Part shown: in pieces, positions 45,481 through 57,663 of the stretch
Position numbering within the stretch: the stretch's first letter is position 1
Layout of the letters: each line of letters opens with the position of its first letter
From: Cheiracanthium punctorium
Lineage: Eukaryota > Arthropoda > Arachnida > Araneae > Cheiracanthiidae
Assembly: GCA_038373885.1 (NCBI GenBank)
Contig: JAWZYV010013175.1
Span: 434,001-498,000 of the forward strand
Direction: 5' to 3'
Length of the DNA stretch: 64,000 nucleotides
Notes under the pieces: model-generated
Told to the model about the DNA's origin: nothing
What the model saw: the letters and a program-made list of their open reading frames with translations, nothing else
Databases searched by the model: none
Translations under genes and position numbers: made by a program

Positions 45481-46093
45481 CGCACCGAAGAGCCATTACA
45501 TTATGACCGCTTACTCATTAACGCGTTGCGCCTCCTTTGGTCTTCAAAACAACTGCAACTCGCCTAGGCATGGATGTCACGAATTCTTGGTAGATACTGG
45601 AGACTGTTTGTACCAGGAGAGGGGAACACCTGTTCTCTTGGAAGACGGAGTAACCTGAAACAACCATCGACGTGATGAAGGAGACATCGGGATTCATCCT
45701 AACAGGCACCTCTTCTACATATCCGTGGTGCAGACTCGATGTTTCCGTGCACACTTTAGGCGTAGTTGACAATGACGCTTGGTAAGCAGAGGCATACGAG
45801 TGGGACGTTTGCTCCGCAGTCCCATATCCAAAAGTATCCGCTGAATTGTGTGTTCCGAAACACTTGTACTTGGACCTACATTCTACTGGGCTGTCTGCTG
45901 AACCATTGTGTGCCACCCATTTTGCTGTACTAGGCGGTACAATATCCAGCGTCCTCTTTCTTTGATGATGCGTGGACAGCCAACATCACGTCTATTGCTG
46001 GTTTCACCGCCATTAATCCGCTTTTTATAAATACTAACAACGTCAAATCGTTAACAACCTACCCGTCGTGTATAATGTAATGGCTCTTCGGTG
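45481..46093 (-). mobile_element. TIR element with CACCGAAGAGCC ends, ~612 bp
   Basis: The ends CACCGAAGAGCCATTACATTAT (45483-45504) and ATAATGTAATGGCTCTTCGGTG (46072-46093) are exact inverse complements over 22 bp. TATATACA stands immediately outside on each side (45473-45480 and 46094-46101), a possible 8 bp target duplication. A 132-codon minus-strand frame (45916-45518) ends FVTSMPRRVAVVLKTKGG and reaches the TIR. Frames ending like this recur in arthropod genome annotations as repeat products, to my knowledge without assigned function. No DDE motif is visible, so the element looks non-autonomous. Confidence 0.75.
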
Positions 46094-46101
46094 TATATAC
46101 A

Positions 46102-47763
46102 TTTTTGTAGGCCACATATATGGGGTGTTCCAAAACAGCTTTAGCATCTATGAAAACTAGAGCTAAGGTATACAAGATATAATAAACCAGAAGAATAGCA
46201 TTTGGTACAATATTAAAAACTTTAAACATGTTTTAGGAACAAAACGAATGTGTTTTTTTGTAAATTTTCTTTACGATAAGTGTCATACCTCGTAACGCGT
46301 TAAAGATGTGGACTTGAAATTTTTGAGGGTTATTTTGATCATTACTAGCTGTGTTATGAAATAAAATATAATAGTTTATTTTCTGATCATTTTTTTTCAA
46401 ATAAGTTTTTTTTTTCCTGATTAAAAATAACGAGTTTCCATGTAAAAATTTAAGTATTTACATAACTTTTAGAACTATAATATACAAATCTTTCGATTCA
46501 TAAAACAGCTAAATATGCTAATTACGTACTGCATAAATATTATGAAAAAATATTTACTAGAATTGGCTACAGAAGATGTGGCGTAAATGCAAATTTTTAA
46601 ACAAATTTTCAAATAAATTTGGAAATATTTCAAAGTTTACATTGAAGTTCATAAAACTGCATTATACTTTTAGTTTTATACACCTTTTTCATTAAGAAAT
46701 GGATTTTTAATTAATTTTTTTAAATGGTGTCCCGAAGGTAGGCTCATCTGCAATCGTGTCAATAAAAGTCACTTGTTCAATGAAATTGTCAGCAAGATCG
46801 TAATCGTAAATCTTGCGCGATTCTGAATCAATCATAATAACGGCATCATAAAAGCAAAAGAAAATAGAAACAAACTTCTATCAGTAACATTAATATGAAA
46901 TGGAACAGTCAACTTTTAGTTCACAGAATTAAGAAACATTAGAAACACATAAATAAAAATGGTAAAGTAAAAAAAAGATCAAAAAGTCTAATATCTCATA
47001 AATAACCCAAACAAACATAACTTTATCGCTCTAGCACCATAATGTACATGACTACATCATGTAACTCTCGTGATTCAAAAACACGAGCTACTTATGTGCG
47101 TCATTATTTTATTTTAATACATTCACAGTAATATTTGCTTGGTTATTAAGCTATGCATGAAAACTGTCCTTCGTTAGTGTGAGCCATTCATATGGTGATT
47201 TATATATTCCCTTTCTCCCCCTATATGGCGATAGTTTAAATCAAAATCACAAGGAATTATTTTTGTTTTGAGTGGCTACATTGATAAAGTAAACCTGGTA
47301 TGAAAGGGGATAAATCTTACGAGCAGTCCATTTTTAAAGAATAATGAAAGTATGTAAGAAAAACCATCTGAGTAGGTAATTTTAAGTTTTATTACGTGAC
47401 GGTAGAAAGTCTATTAAATTTTACCAATGTTCCAGAAATCGAAATTCTTAACTGAACACCCAAAAAAACGTTACATGACAAAATATGTGCTGCAAACTTG
47501 ACAAGACTAGTTTTCATATCATATGTAAGCAATTACAAGAGGAGATTGTTCCATGATTGTGTTCAGAGTGGATGATATGCTAGCTCTCTAATCAAACATG
47601 AAATATACATTGAGAGGGCATATCAGTGTTTAGCAGTTTGGTGACGATATCGGTTATGATTTTACCAATGTGATTCATTATTTTTTTCTCGATCATGTTG
47701 CTCTCGATTAGTTGAATAAGTCCAGCATCTCATAAGTAAACGTTTGTGCTAAACTGTTCAAAA
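46102..47763. other. AT-rich stretch with no recognised gene
   Basis: GGGGTGTTCCAAAACAGCTTT at ~46123 looks like a single Tc1/mariner-type terminus without a partner. No other feature was recognised. Confidence 0.45.
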
Positions 47764-47843
47764 ATACAGTGCACTCATTTTCAAGCACTCATATGACTCA
47801 GTTCACAGATACAGTGCACTCATTTTCAAGCACTCATATGACT
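47764..47843 (+). repeat. 45 bp tandem duplication
   Basis: ATACAGTGCACTCATTTTCA followed by AGCACTCATATGACT occurs at 47764 and again at 47809, without visible differences over 35 bp. Confidence 0.85.
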
Positions 47844-47859
47844 TTTTAGACAGTATGTA

Positions 47860-48120
47860 GAAGATTGCTTTCGACCGGCCTTGTGACCACACCATAATGT
47901 GGTGAAGCGGTGACCACACAGTGACAATGACATGAATAAGAAATCTCGATTGGAATAAAAATTATGGTGCTGCTTTCTCTCGAGAATGTCCGGGACCTCT
48001 TTCAGGCTTAATATGAATATTTTAGATTCAAACCTTGCACCGATCAATTCGTAGACAGCAAACACAGCCCTATCGGATAAGTTTTGGCCTGACACCCACA
48101 TGATTGCACAGCACACACCG
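47860..48120 (-). repeat. SINE-like dispersed repeat (minus strand)
   Basis: On the minus strand, CCGATAGGGCTGTGTTTGCTG leads to AAGGTTTGAATCT (48025-48035), close to the pol III B-box consensus GGTTCGAATCC. Further on is a GTGTGGTCACC-rich part. The CCGATAGG-CTGTGTTTGC string also occurs at 51494-51514. A tRNA-derived retroposon is the simplest explanation, but a clear A box and tail are not visible. Confidence 0.35.
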
Positions 48121-49699
48121 GGGCGTCATTGGACAAGTAATACCATATACGTTTAAATTGCGTCCTCTTGGGCAACGGTGGGCCGTCAGTACGGGATGGC
48201 TTTAGAGTGGTGTCGGCTGTAACGGTGAAGACACCGGGTCGGCTCTAAAATAGCTTTAAACTGACACCATTTCGTAAATGGTATGGTACCGGCATCGATA
48301 AAAAATCGGAAAAATTCTCGCTATCTTATTCACTTACCAAATAAGCTTATAATTATTTCGCAGTACAAAAACCACGCCTTTAATTCAAATTTATTGTATT
48401 TATATTAGCTTTATGCCATTACAACTATAGTAGCGAAAATCGCAATTTTGTTTGAATTTTTATCTTGTGAGTATTCAGCAGAATCACAATTGCAAGGAAC
48501 TCGATCGTCAACATTTCATATTTTATCACAGTAAGAAACTAAGTTTCACTTGTTACATATTACTACTCCATATGTTTAAACTTCACAAAAATACATACAT
48601 ACTATCGTGCAAATAAAAAAGAAAAAAAAAACATTACGTATACACAAAATGCTTTTCAGCTATTCTATTGTAAATTATGCCATTATGCATGAATAAAATT
48701 GACTTTTGTTGTTATATAATCAATAATAAAGCCATATTGATTGTGATAAAAAACTGCAGCATATGTTTGAAATAAGAAATGTGTTTTATGTTACTGTACA
48801 TATATATTTTACTCTATAATAAAAAAAAAAATCTTGTGTAAGAGCGTGGACAGTTTTTTCTTCCTTTTTTTAATATTATAAAATTTGATTTAGTATTTTA
48901 AGTGAATATAATTTTTTAATGTAAAATTGACGGTTATTTCTTCAACATGCATTTTGTAACTATGGAGAAAATTGATTGATTATAGAATTCATTTTCACAT
49001 TTTTAAAATATAACAAAGTCTAGAACCACAATCGTCATTCTTATATCTCCTTGGATAACATATACTAAAATTTCATGTTCTATTCTATAGTAAAATATGC
49101 ACGGTCTAAAAAAAAGTACATTCCCCCCACAAAGAAGGACAAAAACAAAATGAAGTAAACAAAGCAATTTTATAAGAGTTAATTAAATAATTATTTCACT
49201 TACCTTTGAAATTCCTCAGCGATTAAAATTAGTTGTTATCCCGATTGTTTTTCCAATAACACGGACCAACGCAATTCAGAAAGTCAGCAAACTTATTAAT
49301 ATGTCAAACTCACTTTGAAATTCGCTGACCAAACTTGAAAATAATAATTCTATACTTCTGAAAAGCATTCATCGGACCAGAAGAAATAAGGAACTAGGGA
49401 AAAAAACATATATTTCGAAGCTTCAACTCAACTACAGGGGAATTCCGACGACGCATCCTATATCCTATCCATGCATGCAAGTATGGAAGTGTTTTGGAAG
49501 GAAGAAGTAAATGGCAAGAAAAGCCTTTTCTCAAAAAAAAAAAATGGTAAGGAATGGGGAGGGCAGGGAATGGGATGGTTACCATGCTTGCTTCACAATT
49601 AGATTTGGCTTGACCTTCAGGTGAGGGTTGGACATTAAAACGGGGTGGATCACACTTGAAAAAATAAGGTTAGGATACTTTCCTATACTCCTCCCGCTT

Positions 49700-50330
49700 C
49701 CCTTTCTCACTCTTGAACGTTGCATCTCTTTTTCATTCAGATCATTAATACATTACCGACACCACCTGCTAAAGTGCTAACTTTAAGTCTATCCGGAATC
49801 CTACCGTTGTGTGCCCCAAACCGGTTTTCTTTTACTCGTGCCAGCTCAGCTTCATTTGCCAATGCAGGGCCGGCATCATTCCAATTATCACCATGCCAAT
49901 GCCGACGCCCAGCCACCGTACTGGCTGCGGGCCAGCCACCATGCCGTGTCCCCAATAGCACAACAGTCCCCTGTGACTGAAATGCGACTACACAATACTG
50001 TCACAATAGAGTTACAAACAGTCGCCGCGACTCCGCAGCAAAGTCACGCCAGATTCGCTATGTCCTCTCGCTGTCTATTCACATTGCGACCCTTCAGAGA
50101 AGTCACTTTGGGACAGTTCTGCGACATCGAAAAAATTCGGGGAAAAAGAGTTACCGAGAACATGCAAGGTACCGAGAACTCACTAGATGGCAGCACCAAA
50201 CTCTCAGGTAAGAAAAAGTTCAGGTCCAGCATCGAACCCTCGAGCCAATGGCTCGTAGGCGAGCATCTTACCTCAACACTGTTATTACCTTGCTCAGGAT
50301 CCTTTAAAAGTAAACTGATTGCTGCAAAAG
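49700..50330 (-). repeat. tRNA-derived SINE-like composite repeat (minus strand)
   Basis: On the minus strand, GGTAAGATGCTCGCCTACGA and GGGTTCGATGCT (50228-50239) form a tRNA-like head: an anticodon-arm-like middle and a near-consensus B box. A GC-richer body follows, containing CGGCGACTG...TTGTGACAG and TGTGCTATTGGGG, strings also seen at 51440-51485. Short frames on both strands (99 codons minus, 191 codons plus) cross it without any domain. It may be a SINE with an unusually long body or two adjoining repeats. Confidence 0.4.
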
Positions 50331-51209
50331 CTAGTTCTGGCATGGCTTCTTCTGGAAACTTAACATTTTTTTGGAGTATTTTATAAATGGAGGGAAAATA
50401 CCATAATTAATAAATATAAATTAAAAATCTTGGAAATTTTTCTTTTTCCACATAAATTATTTTCAGGAGATAATGTGCTGTTTTATTTAAGTATTCATCC
50501 GAAAAAACTAATGATTTATTGAAATTTTTTATTCGGTTATGAAATAAATTTGTAATGTGCGACATGTGGGGTTTGATATATATTAAGATATGAGGGATAA
50601 GATTTATATTTTTGCTATATTTTGCCTAAAAGGGATTTCATATAAAAATAAATAAAATTAATTGGAAAAACATGCATTAGATAAAATAAATTAAGTATTT
50701 TTGACTTAGACCCATAGTTTTACCTCAAATTTTTCCTAGTGGAACTTTCAAACATACTAGAGACGTATTAAAAGGGGGGGGCATCTGAAAACTTAAAGCA
50801 ATTATTAAAAAACAGCAATTTTGAGACATTTGTATTTATTCTAGTAACAATAAGGTTGAAAATACCGGATAGTCCCCCCCCATCCGAAATTTAAACCTAC
50901 ATACGCTATCGAAACATATATGCCATGGGGATATGAAAGAAATTGTTAATTTTACTCACAGATACTTAGTTTTCACCATTGTGATTAGAACTCTCAAATC
51001 TAATATTTTTAAGAATAATATTTCTTAATAAATAATATTGTCTTGTTTAAACGCAATAATGTAAAAATTAAGAAATTAAACTAAATTTCATTACTACATA
51101 ACTGCGAGATTTTATTGAATTACTATTTTCGAATTTATTAAATGTTTCACGAAAGAAATTGCCACAAAATATTAGAAAAAATGAGTCTGTTTCCAAAGTC
51201 GCAAAAGCG

Positions 51210-51515
51210 GCCAGTGTGACGTCATTTTGAAGTACAAAAAAATCAGTAGTCACAAAATAGTCACACAGTGACTTCACAGTGACGACCGATAACATACTAG
51301 TCACATGATGACTTCATGGCAAAGTCACCTGGTGACTGGTCACAAATAAACTTCACAGTGACCACACAGTGGAGTCACATCACTCACAAGTCACAATGTG
51401 AGTAGTATGTGACAGTCCTGTGACAATTGTGACCCTCTGTGACGTCACAGCGACTCTTTTGTGACCATCTGTGCTATTAGGGGTGTTCACTTAACCGATA
51501 GGACTGTGTTTGCCA
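51210..51515 (+). repeat. GTCAC/GTGAC-rich repeat block
   Basis: About 18 GTCAC or GTGAC pentamers occur in ~265 bp, many as near palindromes such as GTCACACAGTGAC and GTGACGTCAC. The block ends TGTGCTATTAGGGGTGTTCAC followed by CCGATAGGACTGTGTTTGCC. The end strings recur in the repeats at 47.9 kb and 50.0 kb (minus strand) and, more weakly, at 52140-52195. Confidence 0.6.
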
Positions 51516-52059
51516 GGTTGCCTAATATGTTACCCATTACGCCACGCTTACCTTGCCTCAAATATTTTAAACAGTGGGCAAATTGCGAAAATTAGTCTCG
51601 AAAGTTCAAATCTTAGTAAATTTCTTTATCAGTGAAAGAAAAATTATCTTATTAATTTACTAAGGCATAGTGTCAGAGAGTCTTTAAATATCAAATAATT
51701 TTTTACAAAATCTGACGATTCCTTGAAATTTCACTTGATTTGATAAATAACACAAAAGTTTACTTGCAAAAGCATAAAATTTCAACATTTTATTTAGCTA
51801 TAGCTTAGGTTCAAATTGTGGATTTTTTTTTAAGTTCTACAATACGATATTTTTATGGTAGCCGATACATCAAACATATTGGTGCATTTTCTAATTCATA
51901 AATTAGAATAACTTGTTTTCTTAAAAATTATTTGAAAGAAAACCTACAGAACTTTTCTAAGAAAGTTTTCATCGTATTTTCTTGTTATTATTAATGAGTT
52001 TATTCATTAAAATGCGTAGCAATTGAGTTACAAATAAAATTCACTAAAACGGCCACAGT

Positions 52060-52195
52060 GCGCTAACACCCAGCGAAGTCACGTGACTTACCAGTCAGGA
52101 TATATACTAGTTTGTGATTCTCGGTGAACACTGGCCCTCTATGATGTCGCAATGACTGTTTTATTTCCTTTCCTGCTATCAGGGTGTTACTGTAT
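52060..52195 (+). repeat. Diverged relative of the 51.4 kb repeat end
   Basis: GGCCCTCTATGATGTCGCAATGACTG ... TGCTATCAGGGTGTT aligns with GACCCTCTGTGACGTCACAGCGACTC ... TGCTATTAGGGGTGTT at 51435-51487. It has the same orientation and lies about 0.7 kb downstream. Confidence 0.5.
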
Positions 52196-52545
52196 TATTA
52201 AATTTATACACATTGCAGTTAAATAGTGATAATGCATGGCCCATTATTTATTTATTTTTTATTTTTGAATTTTTTTCCTGATTATTTTCATGCGATCCAA
52301 ATAACAAGATTTTTGCCTCAACTATTTTGTCGCATAAGACATATGTAATAATTTGATTAAAAATTGTTTACAGAAAGTATAAAACACTAAAAACTGCATG
52401 AAAAATTTTGATTCATTCAAATAGGTCACTAAATAAAATTTGAGAAAAAAATAAGAATTAATATTTTTTTCTCAAATTTTATTAATATAAGACATATTGA
52501 TAAAATAAGAATTAATATATTATTAACAACTGAATAGAAACTGCT

Positions 52546-52602
<57 letters not shown>
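52546..52602. repeat. CA/TA microsatellite
   Basis: A CA run of about 22 bp passes directly into a TA run of about 30 bp. Just after it, CTGTTCGAGCCTCGTCAGGG might be a SINE remnant. Confidence 0.95.
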
Positions 52603-52771
52603 CAAAACTCGTCTGTTCGAGCCTCGTCAGGGGGAGAACCCCTCGATCCCCCCCCCTAATTTTTTAGTTTCATTATTGCCATATTGAAACGATCTGAATT
52701 GACTATGTCATTTACCCCTCATTTCGCCTCGCAATCCTATGTTCAAATTTTTATCATTGTAGCCTGTTTAT

Positions 52772-52934
52772 AGAAAAATACATGTGATGCATATTCTACA
52801 GCTTACGAAATATTGTAACAATAGATTAAAGGTGTTGTGAACTAATAGTATTTAAATATTTGTAAAAAATACATGTGATGCATATTCTACAGCTTACGAA
52901 ACAATAGATTAAAGCTTTTGTGAACTAATAGTAT
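52772..52934 (+). repeat. Tandem duplication of an ~90 bp unit
   Basis: AATACATGTGATGCATATTCT through GTGAACTAATAGTAT occurs twice. The second copy (from ~52864) lacks TATTGTAA within the unit. Confidence 0.85.
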
Positions 52935-53017
52935 ACATGTAAAACTATGTCGCCTTTTTGGGACACCTTTTTCGGACAATTTTCAATAAAGGGGATGAAG
53001 GATAAAATGACATGATC

Positions 53018-53020
<3 letters not shown>

Positions 53021-53052
<32 letters not shown>
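53021..53052. repeat. TA microsatellite
   Basis: An uninterrupted run of TA dinucleotides of about 32 bp. Confidence 0.9.
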
Positions 53053-53054
<2 letters not shown>

Positions 53055-53365
53055 CTAATTGTGTACTAATTGCGTACTACGCATTTACAACCTTGTGTGT
53101 TACATTAAAAAATTAAAATTTTTAAAGTTCAAACAGGGGCGCACACAGGACTTTCTCTTTGAGAAGGTCCATCCAGTTCATAAAATTTAACACGAATCAC
53201 TTGAAAAAAGACTTACATATTTTTTTAACTCATGACACCCTTTCATTATATTTAGTTACTTAACTACTAAAAGCAAGAATTTTATGAATCCTTCTAATAT
53301 ATTTAAATGTCAAAAAATTCATGATTAAATGAAGTTAAACTCAGTAGCTCTTTTAAGAGGGGTCC

Positions 53366-53647
53366 CTACCTCTTGGATCCCTTCCTCGTGCACCCAGCAG
53401 AAAACAACTCTCTTTTGTCTCTAATTCTGGCCAAAAAAGGAGATTGTCTGCTTAATTTATTACCAATTAATTTTTCAATAATTATCAAAACTACAGGAGC
53501 CAGAGCCATAGAATAGACTACTAGAGTCGTTAATAATAGTTTCATACCTTTAAGAAAGAAAAACCAGAAACAAAAGTAACATAAATACGCCTGAACGGTA
53601 AGGAAAAAAATGAGAAATTCTTTACCGTGATATGTGAAGCATCCCAT
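53366..53647 (-). CDS. Hydrophobic open frame of unknown nature (93 codons)
   Basis: The frame starts MGCFTYHGKEFLIFFLTVQA and contains two strongly hydrophobic stretches, roughly residues 11-35 and 38-62. A charged, basic tail with KLSRQSPFLARIRDKRE follows. This would be a two-helix membrane segment if translated. No family is recognised. No upstream exon, splice pair or promoter could be confirmed; a TTTCTTTCTTAAAG|GT-like string within the frame could equally be a splice site. It may be chance in AT-rich DNA, where phenylalanine and leucine codons are common. Confidence 0.15.
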   Translation of the reverse strand: MGCFTYHGKEFLIFFLTVQAYLCYFCFWFFFLKGMKLLLTTLVVYSMALAPVVLIIIEKLIGNKLSRQSPFLARIRDKRELFSAGCTRKGSKR

Positions 53648-53699
53648 GGTTTCTAAATTCTATTACCACATTTTTGTAACTGATGATAGTGAAACAAAA

Positions 53700-56640
53700 C
53701 TTAAATACAATTTAATATTAGTAAATGAATAAACACTGAAAGTTTTCGTGAAATAGTAAATAATTTTAAGTTTCAGCTATTTTAGAGAAAGAGAAAGAAC
53801 TTACTTTTCAAGCAAACTTTCTTGGATCCCACTCTCTTGGGGGGAAATGGCTAATCGCAAGTAACTGAAAATTTTGTTTGTTTCTACAGATAATTAGTCT
53901 ATTTATTGACTCCATTAAAATCATTTAATGTAAATACTTTTTCAGATACTACCAATGCCCCATCCTACCCCGTGACATATTCATTAATAATGCCCCTTAC
54001 ATAAAAGGGTCCTGAAAGTCAAGAAACATCTCCAGGCATATGCTTAAACTTTGTAAAGTAATTCTTATAACAAAACTTCATTTTGTTTTACTTTGTTTGG
54101 AAATTTCAAATTCAATTCCAGTTTGACAATAATTAATATATAACTAAATACGATTATGAATAATTCAAAGCTCCTACAAAATGAAACGTTCTTGCGATTC
54201 GCTTTTCACAAAATTTAAATCTGTTCATGAGAAGCATTGATGCGTCGTATAAAGTGAAATACATAAATAAAATTACAAAAAAATCTGAATAACCGCACCA
54301 TGATAGAGTAATTATTGCAAAAGTGTGTATTGTTATTTTTGACGAACCGTACTTTACGTAAAAATTACGAGAATAAAGGAAAATTTTATTTCAACTAAAA
54401 AAAGATTTTACAGAAATCTCATTCCGTGTTTTCATAATAACCAAAGCATTCATCATTTTAGTTGAAAGACATTGAAAAAATCCGATAAAGTATTAATCCT
54501 AGATATGGTTCATTTGAAAAACATAAAAAAGAATACATATATTAAAAAAATTCTAAATAGCAAAATTATAATTGAGCATAAAAAATTAATGCATCGCGTG
54601 ACTATGGAAATTAATTTTGAGATCCAGCCCGAGATTCATAATCATTTCTAGGAAATTATCGATTTTCATTTTCTTTTCTTTTGTGTAAGACGCAAAAAGA
54701 ATAATAAATTAAAAAAAATCCTCCATAATTTCCCTAAAAATTATGAAGGAATTACATTAGCCCAAGAAACATGGCGCTAAACAAAATATTTTTTCCCTCA
54801 TAAGGGAAAGCATAATTCAGTAATTCTTGCAGTTGCATTTCTTACGAAAGCCAAAGTTAATTAACATTAAAAAAAATGGCTCCTATATTAAAAAATATTT
54901 TTATTTTATATTTAATGTCTTAACATTATTGTTTTGATATTTAATATGTAATAATTCTTTAATTAACCAGACGCAATTTGTTATTAATTTGTTTAATATA
55001 AACCCTCAATTAAAATGAGCATGTTTACTTTTCCAACCATTTTGTATCTCATTAAAATGACTATAATTTACTGCCATGTATTTCACAATGTTCTCGTAAA
55101 ATGTGTGAATTCCGTAATTTATGTTTCGCTAAGTTTGGATAAACAGCATGAAAAATAATTTTTTTCTTCTAAGCATTATTTAAATAATTTAAACCTTTGG
55201 ATGTAAGCAAGTACATATAAAATGGGAAGGGTGGGGGTATGCTCCTCCCCTTTCCCCGAGGAAAAAAAATTAAAAATGTAAAATATCCAATTTTACTTCC
55301 ATAAAATTTACAAAAATTCTAATCAGCCACCCCAACCCACAGAATTGATTAATCCGTCACTGGTTGTAAAATAAATTGTCGTACTTCAATTTTTTATTTA
55401 AAAAGGATTTTTCTTCATAAAAAACATTGTGAAGACGTTATTATTTTTGCTATGGCAGAGCATGCCAAGGCAGTCTGCCGAAATGGGGAATGCATGAATT
55501 CTGAAGTAACTTTGCGGTAACGTTTTCTTATATATTTAATTGTTCATTATTTGGAAGAAATAATTAGATATTGTCAAGTTTATAAAAATTAATGTGGTTT
55601 ATACTGATGTATTTTTTGTTTCGTTTTCGAAGTTCAATATAAAGCTGGTCATGCATATGATCTGGTTGTTAAGAAATGCCAAATTGGTTATTATATTGGC
55701 TATTAAATATTAACATAAGCACCGGATGGGATTATTAAAATAAGATAAAAACGCTGAATTGAAGTTCGTATTATTGTTTGATATGCACGAGCAATTTAGT
55801 TTGTGTTGTGTTAGTAATTAAATGTATCTTTTGTTCTGCTATTATTCTTATTTGATACTTGTCCTTTTTATACTGCAACTGTGAAATATATTTTAGTAGA
55901 TATTCTATTAATTATAAAAGTGATAAATCATATGTCACAAGCAATTAAAACGAAAAAAAACAGCTTATATTTTGGCATAAATTTAATTTATTCAAAACTT
56001 TCTTCTCTCCATCCAATTACAAAATCGTAGCTTATTGAAGTCGATATTTAATAAATAGTGCAGAAATAACTTTAAGAATAATATATCGATCATTGAAAAA
56101 TGTTATTAAATAATTTTAAAACAAACATTAATGACTCGGCATTATTAATGTCCTATCATTTGTTGTTTAGTTCCATTGAAAACATTTTATTGATTATTTA
56201 CCTTTTCAAAATGGTTAATTACATACACTTATCTTGCCACTGTAATTTATTAAAAATTTTTTGAGAGTTTATTCATCAAAAAGAAAATAATAAATTGCTT
56301 AAACTTCACTAATACACAGAATGAATTTTAGTTTTTATTTACTACCCATTATTTACGGGAACTAAATACTACATAAATTTAAAAGAGCCATTATAAAAAT
56401 AATTTATTTGATTCTGACAGTGGAAATTTGCACAGGTATGTCAGGATTGTAATTTCAATTTGACACTCAAAATAAGCTCTACAGATGACTGGAATGGTAT
56501 TAAAATAATAACATTCAAATAATTAAAATAAAAGTTATGTTAATTTTTTGGTTCATTTGTTTGACGATTAGATTAACGTCCATTATATTACGAATATGTG
56601 GTAAGGTAATTGAATTTTCTGTTTTTTCCTTGGGGCAATC
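53700..56640. other. AT-rich stretch with no recognised gene
   Basis: This is one of the emptiest parts of the window: no open frame over 60 codons, no recognised inverted repeats, RNA genes or transposon motifs. A short G/C-rich patch (GGGAAGGGTGGGGGTATGCTCC) occurs near 55223. Confidence 0.55.
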
Positions 56641-56648
56641 TCTTAAAC

Positions 56649-56680
56649 GCACACGCACACACACACACACACACACACAT
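56649..56680. repeat. CA microsatellite
   Basis: CACACGCACACACACA... of about 32 bp, followed by TTATATAATAATAC. Confidence 0.95.
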
Positions 56681-57491
56681 TATATAATAATACCATTTTA
56701 ATGCGATTCGTTTAAATCTTTTTTATTTCATTCATTTATTTACTTATCTATTTTTGATTTTTATTCAATGACCTTAATGATCAGGACTAACACTTCAATA
56801 CAAAGACCAAAAAAAGCAATTGATATTAATTAAAGTTATTTATCTGACAGGGTTCCACCAGTTACACTTGCCATAAAGAAAACGATTTTTTCTTAAGCTT
56901 TACTACAGGGTAGTCATAAAACAACTATCCTGATATATGGGATCCTAGTAGCCGCTCCGTGGAACCAATCGAGATTTTATATATAACTAGCTGAATGCCC
57001 CGTTCTTCGCACGGGAATGAATGGATTCTTCTTATATTACGGTTTGTATTAATTACTGTTTATCATAATAAATAGATATAGCAAAATTGATATCGCATAA
57101 ATATTATCAGTGTTCAATAATTATGCATAAAGAATTTTGGCGATTGTTTGAACGGTGAAGAAGATGATTCGGCGCAGCGCCATCAACTATCGAAGTTTTG
57201 GCAAAATGGGTAGCATCAAAATATTTTCATGTTCAAATATCTATGTGTACCGATTTTCATAGAAACAGTTTAACAGTCAAGATATGCTACATCGCCATCT
57301 AGTGGCAAATTAAAGTAATAATACGCTATAGTGCCATCAAAGGGCGAGTTAAGAAAAATGGATAACGCGAAAATATTTTCCGTGTTCAAATGTGTATGTA
57401 TACCAATTTTCAGAGCGGTTAGTTGAACGATCAAGAAGTTGATTGCTGAAGTGCTATCTAGTAGAGAGTTAAAATAATAAAGTGCTGCACA

Positions 57492-57663
57492 CAAGGGCAG
57501 ATTTGCCGAGTTGGGGGCATGGTCAAAAACTTCATTAGGGGACCCTCTTCGAAATTTTTTTCAAAATTTACAAATTTTGAAAATTAAAGAAGAATTTGGG
57601 GGTCCCCTTTTTGTTGGGGGCCCGGGCGCTTTATCTGAATGCCCTCCCGGAAATCAGCCCCTG
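57492..57663. mobile_element. hAT-type MITE, 172 bp, inserted in array 1
   Basis: The ends are CAAGGGCAGATTTGCC on the left and, in reverse complement, CAGGGGCTGATTTCCG on the right. Flanks GCTGCACA (57484-57491) and GCTGCAGT (57664-57671) agree at 6 of 8 positions, as expected for an old 8 bp duplication. The interior is GC-richer than its surroundings (GGGGGCCCGGGCGC). Confidence 0.65.

Noticed and set aside
49811..50386. 191-codon open frame, long for this window, with an apparent GTAAG splice donor after CTCAG
   Set aside because: It runs antisense through a tRNA-like SINE head and repeat body, and overlapping frames occur on both strands. No domain or acceptor was recognised.
56986..57020. 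Hammerhead ribozyme at the start of the array element (CTGAA-like string and hairpin)
   Set aside because: The conserved CUGANGA and GAAA core segments could not be matched in the right order.
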